In this document: positions 33,691-45,700 of the stretch, piece after piece | Layout of the letters: the number at the start of each line of letters is the position of its first letter | Numbering within the stretch: the first letter of the stretch is position 1 | Source: Rhizophagus irregularis | Taxonomy: Eukaryota; Glomeromycota; Glomeromycetes; Glomerales; Glomeraceae | Length of the DNA: 64,000 nt | Reading direction: 5' to 3' | Assembly: GCF_026210795.1 (NCBI RefSeq) | Contig: NC_089436.1 | Coordinates: forward strand, 3,658,001-3,722,000 | Translations under genes and position numbers: made by a program | The notes under the pieces: generated by a model | Seen by the model: only the letters and a program-made list of their open reading frames with translations | Database searches by the model: none | Told to the model about the DNA's origin: nothing

Positions 33691-34790
33691 TATATAAAAT
33701 ACCTCTCCATCCGAAAATTTTTTTTTAAAAAATATCCTTCTCTTCCCCTCATTCTTATCATTTCCAGCATAGTAACCCATAAAAAAAAAAATAATGTTTC
33801 TTTTTTTTCAAAAAAAGGAAAGAAAGCTCGAACGAAAACTTATTTTTTTTCACATAGTAACCCATCTTCTTCGTGGTTTTTTATCCTTTTTGGCGTTTTG
33901 AACACTACGCGTAGGATATTTTTCAAAAAGTTTCTTTTTTAAAAATTATTTTATTTTTTATTATTTTTAACTTTATTTTGTTTATATATAAGAAACCTCA
34001 CTCACACACTTTAGCGCGGTAGTAACCTATCTTCTTCATAATTTTCTTATTCTTTTTGGCGTTTCAAACACTTTTATTAGATCTCCTTTTAGGCCCTTTT
34101 TCTTTTCATCTCTCTTTAGGTATGTGGATAGTATGGGTTGGGAGTGTGGGAGTATAGTGTGTGTGGGTTTGTGTATGTAGTGGTTCATTTTATTTTTTTT
34201 TCGTCATCTTTTTTTTAGGTTTACCTTCTCTCTGTCTAGGTCTTCTATTTATTAGATCTCCTTTTAGGCCCTTTTTCTTTTCGTCTCTCAGGTATGTGGG
34301 TAGTGTGGGTTGGGTGTGGGTGTGGGTGTGGGAGTGTGGGTTGGGATTGCGGGTGGGTGTGGGGAGTGTGGGAGTGTGGGTTGGGAGTGTGGGAGTGTTG
34401 GAGTGTGTGTGGGAGTGTGGGTTGGAAGTGTGGGAGTGTGGGTGTGTGGGTTGGGAGTGTGGGTGTGGGTGGTGTGGGAGTGTGTGTGGGTTTGTGTATG
34501 TGGTGTTTCATTTTATTTTTTTTTTCGTCATCTTTTTTTAGGTTTACCTTCTCCCTGTCTAGGTCTTCTCTTTATTAGATCTCCTTTTAGACCCTTTTTC
34601 TTTTCGTCTCTCAGGTATGTGGGTAGTGTGGGTTGGGAGTGTGGGAGTGCGGGAGTGTGTGTGGGTTTGTGTATGTGGTTTTTCATTTTATTTTTTTTCG
34701 TCATCATTTTTTTAGGTTTATCTTCTCTCCATCTAGGTCTTCTCTTTCTTTCTTTACGTCTTCCTTTCATACAAATTCTATATTGCCCGG
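33691..34790 (+). repeat. G/T-rich minisatellite locus 2 with TATA leader
   Basis: The leader TATATAAAATACCTCTCCATCC (33691) parallels that at 11941. Two variants of TAGTAACCYATCTTCTTC follow at about 33860 and 34020. C/T-rich modules start near 34180, 34505 and 34680 (TTCATTTTATTTTTTTTTCG, TTTTAGGTTTACCTTCTC, CTTTATTAGATCTCC). G-rich blocks (GTGGGTGTGGGAGTGTGGG type) lie at about 34295-34500 and 34617-34680, each beginning right after AGGTATGTGGG. The open frames across it are repeat artefacts. Confidence 0.8.
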
Positions 34791-35004
34791 TACCTTATAT
34801 TACCGATCCACAAGATAAGCATAAACTGATTTATAATATTTTTCTTTCTTGAACATGAACTCTGACGGTATTTTTTAGTTTATAATCACATGTAATTAAT
34901 TTCACTATTTTATTATCTTTTTTTTTTGCTTTACCAACATAAAAATTTAATGTTTAAATATTTAATTTTATTATTTATTAATTAATACTTATAAAAAATT
35001 TGAA

Positions 35005-35213
35005 TGAGTAATTTTTTGGATGAAATTGGGACTTTGAAATCTTATGACAAAATGTTTTCACTAAAAAAAAAAATCAATCATTAAAATTTAATGCCGCAAA
35101 ATCTTCTCTTACATGGCAGGACTATGATAAGGATCCTCAAAAAGTCATTGAAATTGCCAAATATAAAATACAATCGCAATACGCATACTTTATCGAAGGT
35201 TGGAGGAAAGTAT
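35005..35213 (+). pseudogene. Orphan exon-like fragment, one frameshift
   Basis: Reads MSNFLDEIGTLKSYDKMFSL in one frame, then, after an A-run, SLKFNAAKSSLTWQDYDKDP and on to FIEGWRK, ending at a donor-like GTATGT (35214). The shift falls inside the A-run, as expected for a one-base slip. Protein family not recognised. Confidence 0.4.
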
Positions 35214-37243
35214 GTTAAGTGGGGTGGTTAGTATCTGATTGGTGGTCCCTAATAAGGGTGACGTTAAATCTTATTCGTTTTCTTGATAGACTATTTCTAA
35301 ATTTCCTTTTGCTAATTAATCATTACAGTGACCCGTGTTACTCATACATCGGTGCTCTTTAATTTTATGATAGGCATTCCAAGTCAAATTCAGGTCAATA
35401 TGATTGATAAGTCAATGATTTTATTATATTTTTAATTTTATTTATTGCTTCTGAAAGCGTATATTAATAAAATCGCTAGTTACATAAATAAGTTAAATTG
35501 CATAGTCCGAATTGTAAATAATTTCTGCTATATTATGAATATAACTTAATATTTTGAGTAATAATTTCGTTCTAAAATTAAAATCAAATAAACTTAGTAA
35601 AAACAATTAATCGAAAAATATTTGTTTGTTCATACCATTTTCTACATAAATACATTACCCCTCTAATACTTTCTGGGTTCAATTACATTCAATAACGAAA
35701 TACAATGTACGCGTCTCCATCAATAATAAATATGATATTTTTACGAAAAAAAACTCTTTTTTGCATTAAAACCTTTTTAAAAAATTTTTTTTTTTAATAC
35801 GGTAAAAACAGTGTTATACACAGTATGCGAAAAATAAAAATGTTACATTAATTTTTCGCATGAAATAAATTTATTTCTCTATTAGGCGTATAATAACCGA
35901 CACAATCAATTAAAACATGAACTTTTCCATTTTTTCATTTTTTTTTAAGATATGTGTCATAATGTTTCAAGATATCATATTTTCTATATTTACTATAATT
36001 AATAATCAGTAACGCCATTAACGCCATTGTTGAAAGTTTCCTAGGGATACAGACATTTGAAACTTTATGGTTAATATAGGCAATATAAGCGTTATCTGTC
36101 TTGAATGAGTCTAGAGCCTGTAGGCTGCTCAATACATTATATGTGTCTTTTTTAAAAAGTATTTAATAAATAAATTAATAAATATATCATGTACATAATA
36201 TGTAATAATCTCTTAACAGATGATGAAAAAGATTTTATCATTGAGAACGGAAATCTTGATTTTTAATTTAATAAATTTATTAATGTTAATTTAAATTTTA
36301 ATTTTATTTTCATTTTATTTTACATTAATTTAATAAGCATTAAGCTTAGTTCCCCAAGCCCAAAGTAGAAATTCTGGAATTGGGATTGTAGTTGTAGAAG
36401 CTCTTGATTAACCTAATATCATATAAATTAAATAAAAAGATAAGTATACTTCTAACATACAAATAAATATCTTAAAATTTTATAAATATTTTTATAAAAA
36501 CTACTTTTTACCAGATTTGCATACCACAAACAAGTTTTTTTGAAGGTTGTTATAAGGAAAGGTACAAAATTGAAACCTCATTCGGTAAAATAACTATAAT
36601 ACATTTCTAACTACTTATTTTGGTCCGAAAGTACGTTAATGGTCGTTTCGGACTGTAGTTCAACCAATAAATAAAAATGAATGACCGTAATAAATTTAAA
36701 ACACTTATAAATAATAAAACTGCGCCTCATAAATAATATTATGCTATCACACTATAATATGAAGCCATAACATCATTAACTATCGTAAAAGCGTTGCGTG
36801 GAATTATGATTATAATGAACTTTAACAGGCGTTTCTGAAGGAAGTATGGCAGTTAGTAAGGTTTAGAAGGACCAGGTAATATCTCCTCGATTCTCCCATA
36901 GAATTATTATTAAGGAAGATTGTGAAAGCCGTTTGTATTGTCAGGTACATTGATCCTAATCCTGCTGTTGTTAATAATTCGTCTTATTCGGCTACGGCCT
37001 CTCAATTCTCTTTCTCGAGATGGGTCATACTATATATATATATATATATAGCCCGTAATCGGGCTAATTTTATTCACTGCCTATTTACCATCAATAATTT
37101 CACGAGTCGTCACATGTTGTATACTGATGATCACTTAACTGCGTAGTAACAAATCACGGGTTTCTGCAAAGTTATGTTACTATCGATCTGCGTCCAAGTC
37201 ACGTGATAGTAACAGAAATTCGTATTACGTTTATCATGAAAAT
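35214..37243. other. Intergenic, target region of the retrotransposon
   Basis: AT-rich, no gene. 36922-37020 is less AT-rich and open (KAVCIVRYIDPNPAVVNN and a Ser-rich run) until a (TA)n tract at 37031-37050, but nothing identifies it. Confidence 0.4.
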
Positions 37244-37260
37244 AAGGTTAGATAAAGTGT
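37244..37260 (+). repeat. Target-site duplication, left copy
   Basis: AAGGTTAGATAAAGTGT directly precedes the retrotransposon's first base and is repeated exactly at 45943-45959. Confidence 0.92.
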
Positions 37261-37383
37261 GAAAATCTTTCGAGAAACTCTTTCCGACGATCGTAAAATA
37301 CCAAAAATTCACAGAAGAAATTTTCGTTAAAAAACACATTTCTTTATAGACAAGTACCATTTTCTTCACCAGTTTTGGCCTCT

Positions 37384-39642
37384 ATGTTCTTTTCGGAACA
37401 TTATCATATGAGTTTTAATATCGGAAAAAAATTTTCAAAAAAATTCCTAAAAAATATAGAAAAATCTTATCGTTCGATAACTAATGAAGAAGATATATAC
37501 TTTACATATTCTTCACCGAATACAGTCAACAATATGTCTAACAGTAAACCTAATAATAATTCTATACCCAATATCGATAAAGTAACTACGGACTGTCCTA
37601 TGGAAGAAGTTGTAGCTACCTCTTCAACTCACGACCTTTCTCACAGCGAAATTGAACTCACATCACGTGACTCATCAAAAAATGATACTCACACGCAAAC
37701 ACCAATCAACGAAAACTTGACTAATATGGAGGAAGATCCCTCGGAACCTAATCCAGATAAAGGAAAATCACCGGAATCACAAACAGCCACACAAACAAAC
37801 TTACCAAATGCGATTCCGATGACCGTGCTAAATGATATTTTTACACCAACATCACAAGCTCCTAACAAAACACACAAAGGATTTATTCCCAGAGACAGTT
37901 TTAAATCTGACCTCTCGAACAACGAAATAATTAACTTACTAAAAACGGCATTTATCCGTGACAGTAACGCCTTCAAATTTGAATCCAATACAACTTCCAC
38001 ATACAAATATTTCACTATATATTTTAGAACACGGGACTCACTTAACCAATATATAGAAAAAAGTCCCGATAACCTTAAACAGGTTAAAATATACGAGTTA
38101 ACCAATGAAGCTATCAATACCTTATTGGATCAAAAATTCGCTAATTTGGACGCAGCAGTCATAAAAATCATGGACATACCTTATAATTACGACACATCAA
38201 TGCTTATTAAACACCTTGCTATTAAGACCAACAGCAATATTATAGACCATAAAGAGCTCAAAAAACCACCAAGAAAATTACCTAACCGCAATAATCGTGG
38301 ATGCCCGATTTTCATCAAACCTGCATACAAACAACTAATCGTACGCTTCGATAAACAATCTGCCTACGATTATTTCATGAAAGAAAATTATTGGAGTCTT
38401 GAAATAGAAAATTTTGTAGTAAGAATTCTACCAGGCAATCAGAATGACCCCGAGTTTAAAAAGCGTACCAGCAAATATTTTAAAATTACTGGACTACCAC
38501 TTAACACAACAGCTATGGACCTTAATCCACTTATAAAACATGTATATGGACGTACTTGTACGTTCACACAAACTACTCGATATTCAACGATGAAAAATGC
38601 TTACGTATATGTTTCACCAGAAAATTATCCTGATAACGCAACGGGAGGCGCGTCTTCACTATTCGAGAACCACAACATTTACATCATCCCAGGGCACATA
38701 TCAGCCAAAACATGCAACACTTGTGGATCCCCTTTACACATTTCTCAAAACTGTGACGATGTAAACTTCAAAACAACAAGAGATAACCGTAAAATCTATA
38801 ATAAAAGATTCATCGATAGAAAAGAGGAAAAAATCACTATTCACGAAAACCACAAAAGCAGATACAACCACGTGATTTCTCTTAATGCTAACAAAAACTC
38901 AAACCCATCACAAACAAACAACAAACGCTCATCATCACAAACAAATACCCGCAATATAAATCCAATACCTAATAATTCACAATACCCCCGTCAAACAAGA
39001 CAACCATACAACAAAACACATAATATGAACGACATTAATAACTGGGACGAACCCTCTATGTCTACCCCTCAATACCAACATCAGTACACATCAAATGATG
39101 AAATAGACAAAAGAATTATAGAACTAGAGAAACAAGTACAAAGTCTTCTAAAAAATATTAAAACTTTACAAGAAAATAAAGTTAAAACGGATGAGACGAT
39201 CGCTGACATCCATCACAATACTAGCCTAATGAACACATCACTCACGAACGTGAATATGAGACTAGACAAATATGATACAATCCTAGAACGTCTCACCACT
39301 AACATCGGCTTACTTAGTAAGAAAGAAATTTCATCCGCCCAAGAGCGCCCTCGTAAAATATCCAAAAAAATTACACCATATGATCAAACTTCGTACAGAT
39401 CAACTAAATCCAAATACAACCTCAGAAATAACAAAGACTACAACAATTCAGCTGAAGATAGTGAATTCGTCCCGGCAACAGAAGATGACACTGATGCCCC
39501 TGACGACGCTGCTATGTCGGACGGTGCCATTTTCGAAGGCATAATTGACAAAACACTAAACGAACCTATGAAAAATGACACTTTTACCGTTAAATCTTAT
39601 AACCCATTGAACCTCCTCCCGAGCTTCAACGCGACACGTTAA
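37384..39642 (+). CDS. LINE ORF1: nucleic-acid-binding gag-like protein with CCHC zinc knuckle
   Basis: 752 residues from the first ATG at 37384 (the frame is open slightly upstream but has no ATG there). The N-terminal third is Ser/Thr/Asn-rich and acidic, so probably disordered. The middle part, residues about 165-440, is a folded-looking region with RRM-like repeats. One zinc knuckle, CNTCGSPLHISQNC, begins at Cys444 and fits CX2CX4HX4C exactly. A basic Asn/Lys/Arg-rich tract follows, then a predicted coiled coil at about 571-645 (IDKRIIELEKQVQSLLKNI). The C-terminus is acidic (VPATEDDTDAPDD). ORF1 proteins of this type coat the element RNA and chaperone it. It is separated from ORF2 by 116 bp and lies in a different frame, so ORF2 is probably made by reinitiation or an internal start. 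Confidence 0.9.
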   Translation: MFFSEHYHMSFNIGKKFSKKFLKNIEKSYRSITNEEDIYFTYSSPNTVNNMSNSKPNNNSIPNIDKVTTDCPMEEVVATSSTHDLSHSEIELTSRDSSKNDTHTQTPINENLTNMEEDPSEPNPDKGKSPESQTATQTNLPNAIPMTVLNDIFTPTSQAPNKTHKGFIPRDSFKSDLSNNEIINLLKTAFIRDSNAFKFESNTTSTYKYFTIYFRTRDSLNQYIEKSPDNLKQVKIYELTNEAINTLLDQKFANLDAAVIKIMDIPYNYDTSMLIKHLAIKTNSNIIDHKELKKPPRKLPNRNNRGCPIFIKPAYKQLIVRFDKQSAYDYFMKENYWSLEIENFVVRILPGNQNDPEFKKRTSKYFKITGLPLNTTAMDLNPLIKHVYGRTCTFTQTTRYSTMKNAYVYVSPENYPDNATGGASSLFENHNIYIIPGHISAKTCNTCGSPLHISQNCDDVNFKTTRDNRKIYNKRFIDRKEEKITIHENHKSRYNHVISLNANKNSNPSQTNNKRSSSQTNTRNINPIPNNSQYPRQTRQPYNKTHNMNDINNWDEPSMSTPQYQHQYTSNDEIDKRIIELEKQVQSLLKNIKTLQENKVKTDETIADIHHNTSLMNTSLTNVNMRLDKYDTILERLTTNIGLLSKKEISSAQERPRKISKKITPYDQTSYRSTKSKYNLRNNKDYNNSAEDSEFVPATEDDTDAPDDAAMSDGAIFEGIIDKTLNEPMKNDTFTVKSYNPLNLLPSFNATR

Positions 39643-39758
39643 CTGTTGATATTAAATCCTCAACATATATTTGGACTCATCTACGATTTTCCCTTTTTGA
39701 TTTTAACGTTTAAATTGTTTTTTTTACACATTTCTTCAATTAAAATTTTTTTTTTTTT

Positions 39759-42700
39759 ATGGAATACACCAATTTTACTAACATGGTTGGCGTCGAAAAC
39801 CAACCTTTATCTCAAGTGCCTATTAATTGTTCCTTTTCTTCTTCAAAAAATATAGAAAAAACACAAAAAAATACATATAATCAATATACCAAAAACAACT
39901 ATAACAATAACAACAACAATAGTTATCACCGTTCAGGACCTATACTTCACACTCCTGATACAAATGACTTACCTAATGAAGAACACATTACTAATTTACA
40001 CGTCGTTAATACTGATAATAACTATTTTATAGATTATCTTAAAATTGGAACCATCAATATCCAAGGAGGCTATAAAACCAAATTAATTGATATTATCAAT
40101 TACTTTGTCACACACAACTTTAACATTCTTGGCTTAACTGAAACACAATATTGCCACAAACATGAAAATATTAAATTAGTCGAAAGACACCCTCACCCAA
40201 CTAATAAAAATTTATCTATTTATATAATTTTAGACGCTAATGGAGATAACAAGGGCTCTGGCGTCGGCATAATGCTTACCAGTACCCTATACCAACACGT
40301 ACATCAAATACGTTCTCATAAAGGTCACGTCTTAAATATCGAATTGGGCTTCAAACGTGACCATAAATTGAACATTACATGCCTTTATCTACCTGCGGGA
40401 AGAGACAAACACACCAACATTATTAAAAAAGAGTGCAACCAATTCATTGACCAACTATTTAGAACACAAAATACTAATGACGATAATCACAAATATTACA
40501 ACCTTATCATGGGGGATCTCAATTGCTACCCAAAAGAAAAAAATAATCTTAATCACCACATTATTCAGATGGCTAAATTGAAAGGCTTTAAAGATATGGC
40601 AAAACACCATGCAGAAAACCAAACTCCTGAAATTACTAGACTCACACATAGAATAGATTACATATTTGGTAATAACAATATCCTTAACGCATCAATTCAT
40701 ACTTTTGCACAACAAATCCCACCATCACATTTTACCAGTGACCATAAAGCAGTGATTACATTATTACAAAATGACCTTTTCAAACGTTCACGACATCGTC
40801 AAGGTAATAGACGATATGAACAAAAAGAAAAACTGAATTATTCATCAATGAACGATGATTTATGGGAAAATTATAAATCTCAATCAAAAATATATTTTAA
40901 ATACCGTTTCCAATACATTGATCTAGATAATATTTCGACACAAGATGATTTGGACCATATTTGGAACATATTTGAACATAGTTTGCATAACATTAAGAAA
41001 TCAAATATTCCTCAAAAAAAAATAACACCACAAGAACACCATCATTTATACCCTTTACACATCCGTCAATTGAACCAACACGTGATTACTTTATATAAGA
41101 CGAAACAATTCCTAAATTTAAAACATATTTATATCAGGAATAAAATTGAAAAACCAACAGACAAATCTTTACTTATCTCGCTTATTCCCGATTCAATGTG
41201 GACCTCATATTTCAAAAATTGGAAAGTTCATCGTGATCACATACAAAAAATAGGACGTTCGATGGACTATGACATTATATTAAATAATTTTATCACACAA
41301 GAAGATTTCTACGCACAAAAAACAGAAATCTATAAATTATATAATTATTTAAAACAAAAAAGAAACGATGAATTATCACAATGGAACACTGAACGTATTG
41401 AACATTTTATTAATCAAAGAAATTTTGATTTATCAACTAATCAAACAAAAATGATCAATTCTATATTACAACGAAAACCTAGAAAAATTACATTAGACCG
41501 ACTAATTATTAAAGATAATAATAATGATACTATATTTACTAACAACCCTCAAATTATACAAAAAGAAGCTATCAAACATTATCAAAATATAGGTAAACAC
41601 GATAATCAAATAATGTATCATTCTCTTGACGATTTACCTTTACCATGGCGTACAATATATGATCCGGCCAACCACCATTCCAACACTGATTGTTGGGATA
41701 CACTTCAACAACAAATTGACATTTCTGACGTATTAGTCGTCTTGAAAAACTCTCCTTCTAATAAAGCACCCGGTCCTTCACAAATCACTTATGAAGATTT
41801 GAAACATCTACATAAAGATGTATTAATATTACTTACTCGGATCTTTAATTTATGTATCCATTTAGATACGATACCTACTAAATGGCGTGATGCTTTGCTA
41901 TTCCCAATACCGAAACCATATGACTGGGATAGTAAACTTACGAATACAAGACCTATTACCCTTTTGGAAACAACGAGAAAATTGATGGTCTCAATTTTTT
42001 CCCAAAGATTAAATCAATCATTAGCAAAATATAATATTTTACAATTCAACAACCGCGCGGGTGTTTTGGGACAATCATGTTTAGAACCACTGTTCCAAAT
42101 ACAACATTTAATTGAACATGCCCGCATTCATAAGAAACCACTATGGATTGCCATACAAGATTTATCAAAGGCTTACGATAGAGTCGATATAACACTACTA
42201 CGACTAGCTCTGCAACGTATTAAAATTCCGGAAAAGATAATTACTTTTTTTATTAATTTATTTTCTAATCGATACAACTCCATCATTCTACCTAATGGAA
42301 ATTTAGCATTGTACAAGGTTCTACAGGGTATAGACCAAGGTGAAGTTGTTTCACCGCTTTTATGGAATATATATTACGACCCCCTGTTTTATCACATCAA
42401 TCAACTATCACATCTTGCTTATAAGTGTGACACTACGAAAATCAAAAATATTTATCACAAAGATTCTGACATCATTCACAATTTTGAATTATCCCTGGTC
42501 GGATACCTCGACGACACCACCTGGTTTAGTCCTTCCTTAGATATGCTTGAAACTAAACTAGACATTGCGCACTCATTTTATGATTTAGCCAAAATTAAAG
42601 TGAATATTGATAAATACAAAATCCTTACAAATCAACGATTAGGAAATGATAGAAAAACTGTACAACTCACCATCAATGGCCAAAATACAGATGTTGATAT

Positions 42701-45700
42701 CGTCTCAAAATATAAAGGCACAAGAATTTTAGGATTATATATTAACCCTTTAGATAGACACCAACAAACATTAATCAAAGCGCGCTCGATCATTATGAAT
42801 CATGTGATCACAATGCGCCACAAAAAAATTGCTCATGCTCACGCAATATATATTATTAACAAAGTTATTTTTCCAAAGTTAGAGTATCTATTTCAGCACA
42901 CGATCTTAAATTACACTCAAGTACAGAAATTGGTTGCACCTCTCAAAAAATTATTTAAAAAATTTTTTTCTTTACCACTTAATACGGCAGACAATATTAT
43001 TTATAATAACATGTACCCACATATTGATAATTTGATGGATTTATTAGTCAAATCACAATTAAATGTACTATCGGCTCTATTCAATACTGATATCTTAAGA
43101 CCTATAGCGATTCAAAAATTGGATATTTTAACTCAAGAACTTTGGTATACAGGAATACCTCGCGATACTAATAAATATATAGGTAAAATCTCCTCACCGA
43201 ACTACTTATCAAAAAGTTTATCTCTATTACAACAATATCAAATTCATTTGGATCCCACCATCAGCTATGGCATTATAGGGGGACACACACCAATAGTGGA
43301 ATACCTTCCGAACTTATCATCTAATGATTACAAATCTTTACGAAACAAAAGAATTATGTATATAGACCAACTAGTATCCGCAGACGGTAATTACCTTCTG
43401 ACTTGGAATGAAGTAAAACGTTTAAACAACAATAATTTTAAAGGACCTAAACCTAATTGGTTTAAATTATTAGAAAATGAATTCATTCTAAGTAATTATC
43501 GTACTTTAACACATCCACTTAACGACAATTACACAATCCCAGCACGCTTACAACAAATCCCTGATCAATCCTTGGGTAATCATAAAAAGCGTAATGAATG
43601 GACATATCATTGGGATGTTAGATTACAAACTTGTATTATTGGAAAAACATATATACAAGATACTGATACGCATAGTTCCATTACTATCATGGAACACTAT
43701 TTACCCTATAATAATTCTTTAATACCAAATAATGTCACCGTTCAATCATCACATTCTTTACCCTTAATTTTAACTCCTTGTCCAGGTTGTCATTTTAATG
43801 ACCATAGTTTAATTTTACAAGACGCACGTATTAAATGTTCAATTTCTATGCGTACAAATCGTCTTTCAACCTTTAATACCTTTAATCACTTAAACCAAGA
43901 ACATAAAAGATTTAAAAATCTTCCCCTATCTAAATATTATGTTAGCACCAAACCTTTACATCAAATTAGACATAGTGCATATAGTATTTATTTATCTCAA
44001 CATCATGTTAATATAGTAACTCCCATCACTACAACATTAGAAATACCATCGTCACATGATGAAAATCATGTTTTACGACAATTATCGTCTGTTATAGATT
44101 CTGCCCTTTTATGTGACGATAATATTAAATTAATTTTAATAGAGATAGCTTCAAAATTTTTTTCTTTTACTAATTTTCGATTTTATTCAGATGGTTCTGT
44201 TTCAGATATAGGTACAATTAATAGCAAATCTGGGTTTGGTTGGATTCAGACAGATCCCCTTTTACCACAACTTTCTTTTTCAGGATCTACTGTTTTTTTC
44301 CCTTCTTCTTTTAAAAGCGAAAGCTTTGCTATTTTGACAATTTTATTAGTTTTACCTCCTAATGCTACATGTGAAATATTTACTGATTCACAGAATTGTA
44401 TAGATACTTTTAATCAACGTTTAGGTTCACCTTCAATTAGTCCACGACGTAGACTGAAACAAAATAATTTTTTAATATGGGATCTTATAATGTGGTTAAT
44501 ATCACATCATCACCTTACGGTCCAACTGAGAAAAGTTAAAGGACATAGTAACAACAAGGCTAATGATCAAGCAGATGCCCTAGCTAAACAAGGCAGATAT
44601 TCGCTCGATCCAATAATCGTTAATCACAAATTTTTTCACCAAAGTTCCCTAGCGCTTTTCAACTACAATCATATTAGCGTAATTGATCGTAATTTACGCA
44701 AGTGGAGTAATATACCCATTTATTCTAGAATTTTCAACATGGCTATGAACAACAGCTCACTGTTACCCATCAACCATCAAATAACATATGGCGACATCGA
44801 TTGGATTTATACCAAACAATGGATTAATTCTAATCCTTTTGACATGCCCACGTCGTCTAAATTATCCAAAATTCAATCTAATAGACTCAAGAAATCTACC
44901 TTTACATATCCAACAGGCAATATTTTGCAACGCAATTACCCCAACCTTTATCCTCTAGGCCGTATTCACTGTATGGAATGTTCGATTGATGAAGATACTA
45001 ATGCACATATTGGTTTATGCCTATCTCATCGTCGATCTATAACGTCGCTCCTGACCAAATTCAAAAAGAACCTGATTGATCTTCTTAGGAAAGAAGGCAC
45101 TAGTAATATATCCTTTGATATAGAATCAAGGGTTAACAATTCTAATATGTTCAAAGTCTTCCCGGACATTTTAGACGCGGCTCGTCTACTTGATTCTCCA
45201 GATCAAATACGTATCCCTCGAGAACAACCATGGATTTTATTATTACACCACCTTATCCCTCGGGATCTAGCTGTATTTTTTGACAATTACTTCAGCAAAG
45301 CGGCGGAAAGGTCGCGTTTCCTGATACAATACGTCACCGACTTTATCTCGGAATTGACATCCATTACTTGGTCATCACGTTCCCGCTCGTTCAAAAAGTG
45401 GGAAAAAAGCTTAGATATTACTTTAAAGAAAAAGAAAAATTACCGAAAATGCACCTGCATTACCTCTGGTCGGGCGTCTTCATCGGCTGCTACTTTATCT
45501 TCTACCGTTACCCATCAGCGTCGCAGTCGATACACTCGTTACTATCACAACAAAGTTTTACCATATTACAAACAAAATGTCAATTTTGACGTGTCCGCGT
45601 GTATACGCTGGACAACCTGTAATTTTTTACATAGTGGTTCTTGGGAATCTTATAGAGATAATCTCTTATTTAATTTAGATAATTTCTCCCCTGTACAATC

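Noticed and set aside
33508-33942. 144-codon frame with many Lys and Phe
   Set aside because: It spans homopolymer tracts and the shared leader of the G/T-rich locus; no domain or splice logic.
34161-34852. Open frames on both strands in G/T-rich locus 2 (His/Pro/Thr-rich on the minus strand)
   Set aside because: Opposite-strand readings of the same simple repeat.
36922-37146. Possible small gene before the retrotransposon
   Set aside because: It has no ATG at its start, is interrupted by a (TA)n tract, and no family could be recognised.
37375-37383. Upstream TTG as start of LINE ORF1
   Set aside because: The frame is open there, but a eukaryotic ORF1 should use the ATG at 37384, nine bases downstream.
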